From positions 42,366 to 106,365 of the forward strand of contig CACXUM010000010.1 in NCBI GenBank assembly GCA_902770835.1: a DNA stretch of 64,000 nt, in the 5' to 3' direction. This document shows positions 1 through 7,697 of the stretch, in pieces. The notes beneath the pieces were generated by a model that had not been told where the DNA came from, did not search any database, and saw nothing but the letters and a program-made list of their open reading frames with translations. The position numbers and the translations under genes are program-made. The stretch's first letter is position 1; the number at the start of each line of letters is the position of its first letter. This DNA is from an uncultured Bacteroidia bacterium (GTDB lineage Bacteria > Bacteroidota > Bacteroidia > Bacteroidales > F082).

Positions 1-7
1 ACCTCTG

Positions 8-35
8 TTTTGCCGGATTTGCAAATCCGCCAAAA
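8..35. repeat. 28-bp near-perfect palindrome (REP-like)
   Basis: Two 14-base arms around TTTGCAAA, with one mismatched pair. It lies 8 bases beyond the stop of the minus-strand gene at 43-504. It could act as a transcription terminator for that gene or be a member of a dispersed palindromic repeat family. No second copy was seen in this window. Confidence 0.5.
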
Positions 36-42
36 CGAAGAA

Positions 43-504
43 TCAGAAAACCAAAGGATTGAGTCGCAAGGAAGAGAAAAACACCAACCTGTCCCTTGAG
101 GACTGGAAAGGCGGAATTTTTCGTACCGTGAAATGCAGCAACGCCAGTTTTGCCTTCGGCATCAAATCATGAAAGCCGAGATTGATCAAAACATAAGGCT
201 GAAAATGCACATTCAAGTGCTTTTCGATTGAAAAAACATAGTTGCCCGCGAACTGGATTTTGCTCTCGAAATCCTCGCAACAGCACTTTGCATCGAACTG
301 GATTTCATGCGGTTGTGCAAAAGTGGCTTCGTGTTCGTGTTCATGCCCAATGCAATGCAGGCACGATTCCGCTGCCTCCCCGAAGTTTCCCGAAAGGCGA
401 TGCTCCGCCGTGCAATAGTGGTATTTTACGTTCCAACCTATGGAAACGAAAAGCACCACGAGAGCCATCAAAAAAGAGCCGAATTGAAGCAGGCGTTTTT
501 TCAT
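43..504 (-). CDS. HYC_CC_PP family small exported protein
   Basis: A 153-residue protein with an N-terminal hydrophobic signal or anchor (about residues 5-25), directly followed by the motif HYC. It then has a His/Cys/Glu-rich stretch (CLHCIGHEHEHE), a CCC triplet near residue 75 and a PP pair near residue 131. This order of HYC, CC and PP motifs defines the Bacteroidota HYC_CC_PP family. The family is of unknown function and is often linked to metal handling or found beside TonB-dependent receptors. The clustered His and Cys suggest metal binding, which is an inference. The start is supported by a TAnnTTTG box (510-517) six bases upstream of the ATG. The neighbour on its far side lies outside the window. 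Confidence 0.75.
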   Translation of the reverse strand: MKKRLLQFGSFLMALVVLFVSIGWNVKYHYCTAEHRLSGNFGEAAESCLHCIGHEHEHEATFAQPHEIQFDAKCCCEDFESKIQFAGNYVFSIEKHLNVHFQPYVLINLGFHDLMPKAKLALLHFTVRKIPPFQSSRDRLVFFSSLRLNPLVF

Positions 505-509
505 GGGCG

Positions 510-517
510 CAAAAGTA
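510..517 (-). promoter_or_regulatory. -7 box TACTTTTG for the HYC_CC_PP gene
   Basis: The minus strand reads TACTTTTG, a match to the Bacteroidota TAnnTTTG box. Its last base is six bases from the ATG, so the transcript would be leaderless or nearly so. Confidence 0.55.
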
Positions 518-555
518 CAAAATTAATCAAGATTTGGGCAAAAGGAATATCACTT

Positions 556-1464
556 TTATCCAACTTGACCAAGTACCGTTTCAGGCGAAGTTCCCATCAA
601 GGTGATGGCGGAAAGTTTGCGTCCCATGTCTTTGAGCGAATGGCCACAATGGTACAAGGAATCGTCAATAATCAACCAACGGTCGTGCGAAGGCTTTGAC
701 CACAAGTGCGTTGCTATCGCTTCAACTTTCGAAGAGTCATTATGTGCATCTCTGATGGCAGACAAATCCCTGCCTGAATAGATGTCGGCAGAAACGCCCT
801 TGTTGCGTACATCGAGCATCTCGAAAGTCGCGGCATCAACGTATGCGTCAATGACCACAACCCTATGTTGTGCGCTTTTGATGAGTTTTTCGAGCAATAC
901 GCGAGCCTCGAAAAACTCCCCATCAAAAAACACCTGCTCCACTGGCGGAACATTGGTGCGGACAAAAAAGTCGATTTTTTCTTGATGCTTTTGCAGAATG
1001 CTTTCATGTTGGGCAAGCCGTCTGTCAATGCGTTCTTCCATCGCTATCAGCCGTTGATTCACGGCATAGCCTTTCAACATATACTCTTTCAACACGCTGG
1101 TAGCCCAACGGCGAAATTGCGTGGCATTAGCACTATTGACACGATAACCGACAGAGATAATCATGTCAAGATTGTAGAAATCAATTTGCCGATTCACTTG
1201 CCGATTGCCTTCTTTTCGAACTACTCTAATTTTTTGAGTAGTTGATTCAGGTTCGAGCTCGTGGGTTTTATAGACACTCTGGATGTGGTATGTTATGTTG
1301 TTCTCTTTTACGTCAAACAAAATGGCCATTTGCTGTTGGGTTAGCCAAACCGTTTCATGCTCCAACTTGACTTCCAAAGAAATTTGGTCGTCGGGCTGAT
1401 AAAGCACTATCTCCCCTTTGTTCGTAGGAGCGGGCAAAAGAACGGAACTATCACTTTGATTCAT
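556..1464 (-). CDS. RhuM-family protein with C-terminal PLD-like domain
   Basis: A 302-residue protein. Residues about 15-150 match the RhuM/virulence-protein family: VWLTQQQMAILFDV, then the NITYHI and QFRRWATSVLKEYMLKGYAVN segments, a DNA-binding-like module common on mobile and defence loci. A short helical linker (about 150-175) leads to a C-terminal domain with a buried strand (VVVIDAYVD) and an SHDRWLIID segment near residues 259-267. That segment resembles the HxK-type core of phospholipase D-like proteins, here as HDR. Biochemical function is unknown; a nucleic-acid-related or defence role is inferred from family context. The start is supported by a -7 box at 1485-1492. It is a single gene, divergent from the nitroreductase. 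Confidence 0.75.
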   Translation of the reverse strand: MNQSDSSVLLPAPTNKGEIVLYQPDDQISLEVKLEHETVWLTQQQMAILFDVKENNITYHIQSVYKTHELEPESTTQKIRVVRKEGNRQVNRQIDFYNLDMIISVGYRVNSANATQFRRWATSVLKEYMLKGYAVNQRLIAMEERIDRRLAQHESILQKHQEKIDFFVRTNVPPVEQVFFDGEFFEARVLLEKLIKSAQHRVVVIDAYVDAATFEMLDVRNKGVSADIYSGRDLSAIRDAHNDSSKVEAIATHLWSKPSHDRWLIIDDSLYHCGHSLKDMGRKLSAITLMGTSPETVLGQVG

Positions 1465-1484
1465 AAGTATTGTCGATTATGGCG

Positions 1485-1492
1485 CAAAAGTA
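1485..1492 (-). promoter_or_regulatory. -7 box TACTTTTG for the RhuM-family gene
   Basis: The minus strand carries TACTTTTG with its last base 21 bases from the ATG at 1464. The divergent nitroreductase promoter must lie in the same 78-bp interval. Confidence 0.5.
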
Positions 1493-1542
1493 ATCAAATA
1501 TTCCGTATCTTCGCCGCTGAAACAGGAACAAAACCAACGACT

Positions 1543-2184
1543 ATGGCAGACGGATACTTGGAAAAACGCTACGAGGAAGTCTTCGGCAAAGGCGCCAAAA
1601 AGACCGTGGTAAAACACACCTCAATAGAATCATTAATGGAAAAAAACCGCAGCTATCGCGGTTATAATCAGGAATTTGTGGTGAAACGTGACATGCTTGA
1701 GCGCATCGTGGCGGTGAACACCAAAATCGCCTCGGCGAAAAACCAGCAGGTGCTCCGCTTCAAATTGGTGACCAAAGAAACGGGCGCGGAAATCATCACG
1801 CAAAACATGAAACTCGGCGGCTTGTTGCCCGAATTGCACCTCCCCTTCCACGGCACGGAACCCGAGGCTTTCATCATCATTTGCAGCACCGTTCCCGAAA
1901 ACAAGTTCGTGGACATCGACCTCGGCATTGCGGCCCAAAGCATGTTGCTGAAAGCCACCGAAATGGGCTTGAACGGCATCATGATTGGTGCGTTCAACAA
2001 AGCGAAAATCACCGAGGCTTTCAATTTGCCCTACGAACCGTTGTTGATTTTAGCCATTGGCAAGGGCAACGAGAAAATCAAGTTGCAGCCTGTGGATGCA
2101 AGCGAAAAACTGGCCTATTACCGTGATGAAAACGGGGTGCAGTTTGTGCCGAAGATTAGGTGGGAGCAGTTGATTATCGAATAA
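1543..2184 (+). CDS. Nitroreductase family protein (FMN-dependent)
   Basis: A 213-residue protein from the ATG at 1543. The open frame extends upstream to 1357 but overlaps the divergent RhuM gene, so the inner start is preferred. The opening MADGYLEKRYEEVFGK, the NRSYRGYN segment and the C-terminal GIAAQSMLLKATEMGLNGIMIGAFN are typical of Bacteroidota nitroreductases, which use FMN and NAD(P)H to reduce nitro- or quinone-type substrates in the cytoplasm. The NRSYRGY segment corresponds to the RRSxRxF FMN-phosphate-binding region. The true substrate cannot be read from the sequence. The gene appears monocistronic and ends just before a palindromic repeat. Confidence 0.85.
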   Translation: MADGYLEKRYEEVFGKGAKKTVVKHTSIESLMEKNRSYRGYNQEFVVKRDMLERIVAVNTKIASAKNQQVLRFKLVTKETGAEIITQNMKLGGLLPELHLPFHGTEPEAFIIICSTVPENKFVDIDLGIAAQSMLLKATEMGLNGIMIGAFNKAKITEAFNLPYEPLLILAIGKGNEKIKLQPVDASEKLAYYRDENGVQFVPKIRWEQLIIE

Positions 2185-2193
2185 TTTTCTCAC

Positions 2194-2256
2194 GCGGAAA
2201 TCGCAGAACCGTGGGAATTTTGCGCTTCGCGCTTCCCATAATTCTGCGATTTCTGC
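2194..2256. repeat. 63-bp palindromic element, copy 1
   Basis: The arms GCGGAAATCGCAGAA (2194-2208) and TTCTGCGATTTCTGC (2242-2256) pair with a single G-T wobble, and an inner GTGGGAA/TTCCCAT pair adds to the stem. A second copy of the same 63-bp length lies at 35704-35766 and shares TTCCCATAATTCTGCGA. It sits between the convergent 3' ends of the nitroreductase and blaR1-like genes and may also serve as a bidirectional terminator. Confidence 0.7.
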
Positions 2257-2266
2257 ATGGAAAACA

Positions 2267-4210
2267 CTATCTCCTTGTATAGGTCACGAATTTTATCCCC
2301 GTATCTTCCGTAGCGGTATAGAAATTCAAAACAATGGTCTTGCCGTCGTCATGTAGGATGAAGCCCTCGGGCGGCAGTTCGTCCATGTAGGTTCCATCGC
2401 CGTTTTTCGGGGTGATGGCTCCCGTCTTTTTGCCGTCAAAAGCATACTCGAAATCCATCGCGACATTCTCGAACTCAACAACGGGATCGGCGTTTTTCTT
2501 TTGCGAAACAAGTTTTTCGATTAATAAACCTTCATTCTCGCTGTGGAACTGCAATACGGAATGCCATGTGTAGGTCACATTGTCTTTAGTTCCTGTACCT
2601 GTGCCTTCCCAAATGCTACCAACAAGACTGTTGGTTTTCTGTGGGGTATCCAATTTGAAATTGAATGGCATCATGTAATTCACACGAACGGGCTTCCCAT
2701 CTTGTTTGCCAGGTTTCCATTTCGGCATGGCTTTCACCACACGTACCACCTCTTCGTCACAGCCACCGCCAATGCCGCGCATCACTTTCACTTCATCAAC
2801 GCTTCCGTCTTTTTCGACAACAAAACTCACAAACACACGCCCCGCAATTTCCTTATCCTTTGCTTCTTGTGGATAATTGATATTTTCAGCCACAAACTTC
2901 ATCATAGCTTGTTCGCCGCCGGGGAACACGGGCATTTCTTCAGCGATTTGATATACAGTGTCTTCTTTGGAAGTGGCTACATCCAATAGCGTTTCGAAAA
3001 GGCTTCCTGAGATACTAAAAGTCTCAATGCTGTATGTCGACGTGTCGCCTCTTCTTTCCGTTTCGGTGATGAAGAAATTGTTGCAAGGCGCGCCGTCAGC
3101 ATTGTAGGAGGTGACGGTCAATTTTTTGCATGGCTCACCACTCTCAGGTTGGAAACCATCCGAAGTCTCGAACTTGACGTATGAACCGTCATCGGCATAA
3201 ATGACGGTGTCTTTCAATTGCAACGGAGTGCCGTCATCATCAAAGATTTCGAACCGGCCCATTTCAACCGTAATGGGCTTGTCAACGGCTTTTTGTTCTT
3301 GTGCCGTCACTTTCGTGTTGGCAATCATCAGGATAGCCAGCACCGGCAATGTCGCCAAGAGCCTCCACCAGAGGCCCTTGGCCTTTTCACTTCTTGTAAT
3401 CATCTTGATTCGTTTTTTTGTAAGGATTAAACTGAAATTATTGCTCATTCCGCTGAAATCGACAGCCGTGCACTGCTGCAAAATCAGCATCATGTAGTTC
3501 TTTTTGTCAACGCCAGTGGCCACCACATCTCGGTCGGCCTGATATTCGTGAAGGCTCTGCAACTCCTTCTTATACAAGTAAATGAAAGGATTGAACCATT
3601 GCAGAATCATCATCACCTCGGCGAAAAGGATGTCCCATGAATGGTGGTGACTGATGTGGCTCATCTCGTGCCGCATGATGTCGGGGTCTACGTTTTCGTT
3701 GGGGAAGAAGGCATAGCGGAAGAAGGAAAACGAGCCTTGGTCGCGACCCGTGAAGACTGCCGTGCAGCCACTCATCTTGCGTTTCGGCGAGCGGATGATG
3801 AGCGCGACGAGTTTCCCCAACTTGAAGAGAAACAGCAACGTCATTACGCCGACACCTAATAAATAAATGCCGCCCACGACTTGCCAAAGGCTGAAACGCG
3901 AAGGCGTGGCATTGGTGGTAACCGTCACTTCGGGCAACACGGGCTGGCCGTCAGGCGTGACAATCACTTCGCTCAGCATCATGCCGCTGAACATGTTTTG
4001 TTTCAAGGTCGCCATCTGCGGCAATTCCGTTCCCGAGAGCAAGCCAAGCAAAGGCATGGCCAAGGCAAGCAACATACTCGTCAAGAGAAAGAAACGGTTG
4101 AAAAGCAAGCGATTACTGTTGCGGAACAGCAGGCGATACACCCCCCAAAGCACAACAACGGTGGCTGCAATGGGCAGCAGATGACCGATGATTAATTCTT
4201 GTGCGTTCAT
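2267..4210 (-). CDS. BlaR1/MecR1-type M56 metallopeptidase with TonB C-terminal domain
   Basis: A 647-residue membrane protein. It has transmembrane helices near residues 8-28, 38-58 and 110-135. A zinc metallopeptidase core follows, HEMSH (181-185) with a downstream HEYQAD (third ligand Glu about 223), then another helix near 285-305. The periplasmic part contains a TonB C-terminal-like domain (about 430-525, PGGEQAMMKFVAENINYP, GRVFVSFVVEKDGS, MPKWKPGKQDGKPVRV). An extra C-terminal domain of about 110 residues (from GSIWEGTG) looks lipocalin-like. In BlaR1 systems this protein senses envelope stress or beta-lactams and cleaves the BlaI repressor. Here the TonB domain replaces the penicillin-binding sensor. 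It lies 3 bases downstream of blaI. Confidence 0.9.
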   Translation of the reverse strand: MNAQELIIGHLLPIAATVVVLWGVYRLLFRNSNRLLFNRFFLLTSMLLALAMPLLGLLSGTELPQMATLKQNMFSGMMLSEVIVTPDGQPVLPEVTVTTNATPSRFSLWQVVGGIYLLGVGVMTLLFLFKLGKLVALIIRSPKRKMSGCTAVFTGRDQGSFSFFRYAFFPNENVDPDIMRHEMSHISHHHSWDILFAEVMMILQWFNPFIYLYKKELQSLHEYQADRDVVATGVDKKNYMMLILQQCTAVDFSGMSNNFSLILTKKRIKMITRSEKAKGLWWRLLATLPVLAILMIANTKVTAQEQKAVDKPITVEMGRFEIFDDDGTPLQLKDTVIYADDGSYVKFETSDGFQPESGEPCKKLTVTSYNADGAPCNNFFITETERRGDTSTYSIETFSISGSLFETLLDVATSKEDTVYQIAEEMPVFPGGEQAMMKFVAENINYPQEAKDKEIAGRVFVSFVVEKDGSVDEVKVMRGIGGGCDEEVVRVVKAMPKWKPGKQDGKPVRVNYMMPFNFKLDTPQKTNSLVGSIWEGTGTGTKDNVTYTWHSVLQFHSENEGLLIEKLVSQKKNADPVVEFENVAMDFEYAFDGKKTGAITPKNGDGTYMDELPPEGFILHDDGKTIVLNFYTATEDTGIKFVTYTRR

Positions 4211-4213
4211 GGC

Positions 4214-4594
4214 TTAACTCCTTTCTGAGGCTATGGCCTCGTCGATGGTTTTTCTCATTTCCTCCAACTCCTCGATGCTGAAGTTCTCCTTTTTGGCGAA
4301 GGCCGAAACGAGGTCAAGGTAGGAATTGTTGAAATAGCGTTCCACTACGCTACCCAAGTAACGGTGCGAGTACTCCTCCTTGCTGATGACGGCAGTGTAA
4401 CGGTTGGCGCGGCAGAAGGTTTCATGCCTCACAAAACCTTTCTTTTCCAATATCTTGATGACGGTCAACACGGTGTTGTAGGCCGGTTTAGGCTCAGGAA
4501 AGGCCGCCATAATCTCGTTGGCGAAGCCCTGTCCAACCTGCCAGATGACTTGCATCACTTGTTCTTCTCCTTTGGTTAATTCTTTCATTTTCAA
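4214..4594 (-). CDS. BlaI/MecI/CopY family transcriptional repressor
   Basis: A 126-residue winged-helix repressor. The N-terminal half (MKELTKGEEQVMQVIWQVGQGFANEIMAAFPEPKP, then AYNTVLTVIKILEKKGFV) is the classic BlaI DNA-binding domain. The C-terminal half is a helical dimerisation segment ending in IEELEEMRKTIDEAI. It would repress its own operon and be inactivated by the M56 peptidase encoded 3 bases downstream. The upstream LRR lipoprotein gene ends only 13 bases before its start, so all three may share a transcript. The operator was not identified. Confidence 0.92.
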   Translation of the reverse strand: MKMKELTKGEEQVMQVIWQVGQGFANEIMAAFPEPKPAYNTVLTVIKILEKKGFVRHETFCRANRYTAVISKEEYSHRYLGSVVERYFNNSYLDLVSAFAKKENFSIEELEEMRKTIDEAIASERS

Positions 4595-4607
4595 TGGGTT
4601 TTATAGG

Positions 4608-5849
4608 TTAATAAACGATAGTTGTTTGTTTCTTTGCTTCTTCAAGTTTTACCTTCTCCTCGTCTGTCATCACAAAATCATTGTCACGCAATACGATGAT
4701 TTCCATGTCGGGTTTTTCCACCAAACCCCAAGGAAAGCGTTCCAAAAGGTTATGCTCGCAATCGAAATCCTTGAGCGACTTCATTTTCGACAAATCGGGC
4801 AAGTCCAGCAAATGATTGAATCCCACACCGAAACGCTCAATGGAGTCCATCTCCGTAATCCATTCAGGCAGAAAATGCAGTTCGTTATGGTGGATGTAGA
4901 AATACTTCAGCCGTTTCAGGTGGCGTAAGGTATCGGGAATCAACTCAATTTTATTGAATGCAAGGAACAGTTGCTGCAAGCCATCCATATTACCCACAAA
5001 ATCAGGGATTTGTGTAAGGTTGTTCTTGTAGAAATCCAAGTGTTTCAATTCCTTGAAATCAGCCAAAACTTCTGGAATTTCCTCAAACTTGTTCTCATAG
5101 AAGATCAGACTCTTGATTTGTTTCAGGTTGGCAAACGACTTAGGTAAGGCGCGTAGTTTGTTTTTGCCTAAGTTCATGCTCTCACAATGCAATCGGCCGA
5201 TGTTATTGGGTAGTTTCTCGATGCCGTTGCCGCCAATGATGATTTGTTTGACCTTCGAGAGATGGCGGATATCCGACCGATTGAGTTTCAATTGGTTGAA
5301 ATTCAATGTAAGGTCTTCCAAACTATCCAAGTCCAGAATCCATCTCGGGATGTGGCGGATTTGGTTGCCTTCCAAGTTGAGCGACCTCAAGTGCTTGCAA
5401 CGGCGGATACTTGATGGAATACGGGTCAACTCGTTGTTGGTCAGAGTGATGCTCTCGATGCGGTTGCCTTCGGGGAATTCGATTTCGCGGATGCCACAAC
5501 TTTCGAGGCGGACGTGAGTCAGGCTATCGGACGAAAACAACGATTTGTCCACCTTTGGCGTCTCGTTGCCTGAAAAACTGATCATCCACACCTTATTGTA
5601 TTTGGAGACGTCGGGCAGGGAATCCAGATAGGTCCAGCTCAATTCGAGCGTCTTGACGGAGTCAGGATGCATTTTTTCCAGTTTCTCAAAGTATGCCTTG
5701 GCCTGGGCACGACCTTGTTCACGCATCTCACGGAGTTGTTCCTCGCTGTAATAGGCATTATAGGCAGACTTCGTGGGCGGTTGCGTTGAGCAGGCGAAAA
5801 ACACACAACTTATTGAAATGCAAATCAATATGGATGTCCTCAACTTCAT
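4608..5849 (-). CDS. Leucine-rich repeat lipoprotein
   Basis: A 413-residue lipoprotein. The start at 5849 was chosen over an upstream ATG at 5897 for two reasons. It yields a signal peptide (MKLRTSILICISISCVFFAC) with a lipobox cysteine, and a -7 box lies between the two ATGs. After a charged helical segment (YSEEQLREMREQGRAQAKAYFEKLEKMHPD) come roughly a dozen leucine-rich repeats of about 23 residues with the LxxLxLxxNxL pattern (for example LRSLNLEGNQIRHIPRWILDLDSLEDLTL). LRR proteins of this kind bind proteins at the envelope; the ligand is unknown. The gene is first in an apparent operon with blaI and blaR1-like genes, which suggests induced expression under envelope stress. Confidence 0.88.
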   Translation of the reverse strand: MKLRTSILICISISCVFFACSTQPPTKSAYNAYYSEEQLREMREQGRAQAKAYFEKLEKMHPDSVKTLELSWTYLDSLPDVSKYNKVWMISFSGNETPKVDKSLFSSDSLTHVRLESCGIREIEFPEGNRIESITLTNNELTRIPSSIRRCKHLRSLNLEGNQIRHIPRWILDLDSLEDLTLNFNQLKLNRSDIRHLSKVKQIIIGGNGIEKLPNNIGRLHCESMNLGKNKLRALPKSFANLKQIKSLIFYENKFEEIPEVLADFKELKHLDFYKNNLTQIPDFVGNMDGLQQLFLAFNKIELIPDTLRHLKRLKYFYIHHNELHFLPEWITEMDSIERFGVGFNHLLDLPDLSKMKSLKDFDCEHNLLERFPWGLVEKPDMEIIVLRDNDFVMTDEEKVKLEEAKKQTTIVY

Positions 5850-5868
5850 TCTCGAAAGATTTACGCTG

Positions 5869-5876
5869 CAAATATA
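5869..5876 (-). promoter_or_regulatory. -7 box TATATTTG for the LRR-blaI-blaR1 operon
   Basis: The minus strand reads TATATTTG, 20 bases upstream of the ATG at 5849. Because it lies downstream of the alternative ATG at 5897, it also argues for the inner start. Confidence 0.55.
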
Positions 5877-6054
5877 CAGATTATTTTGAATATACAACTA
5901 AGTTTTTAGTTTATTTATTGTGTTTTTCGGTAAAATATTTATATATTATTGATTTTCAACAGATTTTAAAATAGATTATTTTGGATTTCTTGCGAAGCAA
6001 TCGCATCAGATCACATTTTTTCAAAAAAATGAGTTCCGTTTCGCTAATTATTCC

Positions 6055-6062
6055 TATTTTTG
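6055..6062 (+). promoter_or_regulatory. -7 box TATTTTTG for tRNA-Thr
   Basis: TATTTTTG lies 17 bases before the tRNA 5' end, a plausible position for a tRNA transcript with a short leader. Confidence 0.5.
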
Positions 6063-6078
6063 CAGCCGCAATTGAGAG

Positions 6079-6151
<73 letters not shown>

Positions 6152-6157
6152 CAGCAA

Positions 6158-6181
6158 AAAAGAGTTCTTCGGAACTCTTTT
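6158..6181. terminator. Hairpin terminator after tRNA-Thr, probably bidirectional
   Basis: The perfect inverted repeat AAAAGAGTTC-TTCG-GAACTCTTTT has U-rich flanks on both strands. It would end the tRNA-Thr transcript (+) and the converging ATPase gene at 6188-7528 (-). Confidence 0.8.
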
Positions 6182-6187
6182 GTTGTT

Positions 6188-7528
6188 TTACATCGGCTTG
6201 AACACAAACACAGGGTTTTCAAACGCCGTTGGCTGGAGATACATCAGCATATAAACAGGCCAATAGTCGACACGGCCTTGCACTTCATAATTGCCGTTTG
6301 AGAACACTATAGCCGAGCGAATGTCGTATTCCGCATTGGCCATCACATTGCTCAAAGCATTATGCCGCTTGTAATCCTTGCCCGACTTGATTTCGATAGG
6401 CAAAATCCGACCATCGTGTTCAACCACAAAATCCAATTCGCCTTGTTTCTTGCTATTGAAATAATAGAGCGTATATCCGTGAGTGTGAAGTTCTTGCGCC
6501 GCAAAATTCTCAAAAATCGCACCGAAATTAATGTTCGTCTCGCCAATGATGATTTGTTGCTGGAACTGCATAGAATACAGGTATGCCAATAGACCCACAT
6601 CGTTGAGAAAGAGTTTGAACAAGCTGCGTTGTTCGTTGAGTTTCAAGGGCAAACGCGGCTCCTCAACATTGTAGGTAGGCAAAGCGACACCCGCATCGGC
6701 CAACCAAAGGAAACTGTTTTTGTAACGCTCAAACTTGGCCTTCTCGTGCAGCGATTTCAAGATGAAACGCTTGTTTTTGGCGTTCAACTCCGAGGGTATC
6801 ATATCAAATATATCCTTGATATAGAGGCGATTGTCGGGATCATATTTTGCAATGTCCTTGCGATACAAGTTGACGATGTTCTCCTGCTCTTGCCGTACCA
6901 TTTGCAGATTGTTGGTTTCGATGTATTTCGTCACCACCGCTGGCAAACCGCCCACAACGAGATAAAGCCGCAACAATTCAAGCATTTTTTCGTGAACAAC
7001 TTTGTCGACGGGTTGTTTGCTTTCGAAACATTTCTGAAGATGTCCCAACACCTCATCACTCATTCCAACAGCTTCCGAAAACTCCTCAAAATCAAGAGGA
7101 TTCATTTCCTTTTCGGCCAAATACCCAACGGGAACACTGCGCAAATCGTTCAACTCAACGCCTAAAAGCGAACCACTCATCACATAGCGATAACTGCCCT
7201 CGTCGACAAGGAATTTGATGGAAGTGACAATTTCAGGACACTCTTGTACCTCGTCGAAAAAAACCAGCGTTTTGCGAGGAACCAATTGGGTTTCAGCAAG
7301 TGCCGAAAGGCGGAGCAATGTCGCCTTGGCATCGTGTGGTTGTTCAAAAACCGATTTCAATTTCGGGTTTTCAATGAAATTCAGTTCCACAAAATGCTCG
7401 AAACACTCCTTGCCGACCTTACGGATTGCAAAGGTTTTCCCAACTTGACGCGCACCCGAAACCAAAAGTGCTTTCTTGTCATTTTCAAAGAATGAACGTA
7501 AATAACTGTATATCTTTCTATTAAGCAT
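6188..7528 (-). CDS. AAA family ATPase with DUF4143 domain
   Basis: A 446-residue protein from the ATG at 7528 (MLNRKIYSYLRSFF). The longer frame to 7627 translates a repeat array and is rejected as coding. The Walker A segment SGARQVGKTF and Walker B-like LVFFDEVQE mark an AAA_14-type ATPase. The C-terminal half (FENFAAQELHTHGYTLYYFNSKKQGELDFVVEHDGRILPIEIKSGKDYKRHNAL) is DUF4143 and looks like a PD-(D/E)XK-type fold, with E-D-E-K residues in GELDFVVE and IEIKSGK. These proteins are very common in gut Bacteroidales, often in many copies, and their function is unknown. The upstream region holds three repeats spaced by exactly 33 bp. Confidence 0.88.
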   Translation of the reverse strand: MLNRKIYSYLRSFFENDKKALLVSGARQVGKTFAIRKVGKECFEHFVELNFIENPKLKSVFEQPHDAKATLLRLSALAETQLVPRKTLVFFDEVQECPEIVTSIKFLVDEGSYRYVMSGSLLGVELNDLRSVPVGYLAEKEMNPLDFEEFSEAVGMSDEVLGHLQKCFESKQPVDKVVHEKMLELLRLYLVVGGLPAVVTKYIETNNLQMVRQEQENIVNLYRKDIAKYDPDNRLYIKDIFDMIPSELNAKNKRFILKSLHEKAKFERYKNSFLWLADAGVALPTYNVEEPRLPLKLNEQRSLFKLFLNDVGLLAYLYSMQFQQQIIIGETNINFGAIFENFAAQELHTHGYTLYYFNSKKQGELDFVVEHDGRILPIEIKSGKDYKRHNALSNVMANAEYDIRSAIVFSNGNYEVQGRVDYWPVYMLMYLQPTAFENPVFVFKPM

Positions 7529-7535
7529 AACAAAT

Positions 7536-7616
7536 GACTTTTTCCAACCTGTTTTTACTACTTTTATGCCACTTTTCCAACCCTTTTTAAGGCAGTTTCT
7601 GCCACTTTTCCAACTT
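7536..7616. repeat. Three direct repeats with 33-bp period upstream of the AAA/DUF4143 gene
   Basis: The plus strand shows the core ACTTTTTCCAAC or ACTTTTCCAAC, with its CCAAC at 7544, 7577 and 7610, giving exactly 33-bp steps. The two outer copies begin TGCCACTTTTCCAAC. On the gene's strand the unit is GTTGGAAAAGTGGCA. Three helical turns between units suit stacked binding of a regulator on one DNA face. Confidence 0.7.
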
Positions 7617-7675
7617 TCACGCTGCAATAATAGGAAGAAATCCTGAATGGAAAGGCCGAATTGCGGAAAAAAATG

Positions 7676-7683
7676 TACTTTTG
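7676..7683 (+). promoter_or_regulatory. -7 box TACTTTTG for the DUF4175 gene
   Basis: TACTTTTG ends 15 bases before the ATG at 7698. It lies downstream of an alternative in-frame ATG at 7647, which supports the inner start. Confidence 0.55.
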
Positions 7684-7697
7684 CAAGTTATTTTAAA

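Noticed and set aside
7529-7627. 33-residue N-terminal extension of the AAA/DUF4143 protein (GWKSG-type repeats)
   Set aside because: The extension is a translation of the 33-bp repeat array; homologous proteins begin at the MLNRKIY-type position.
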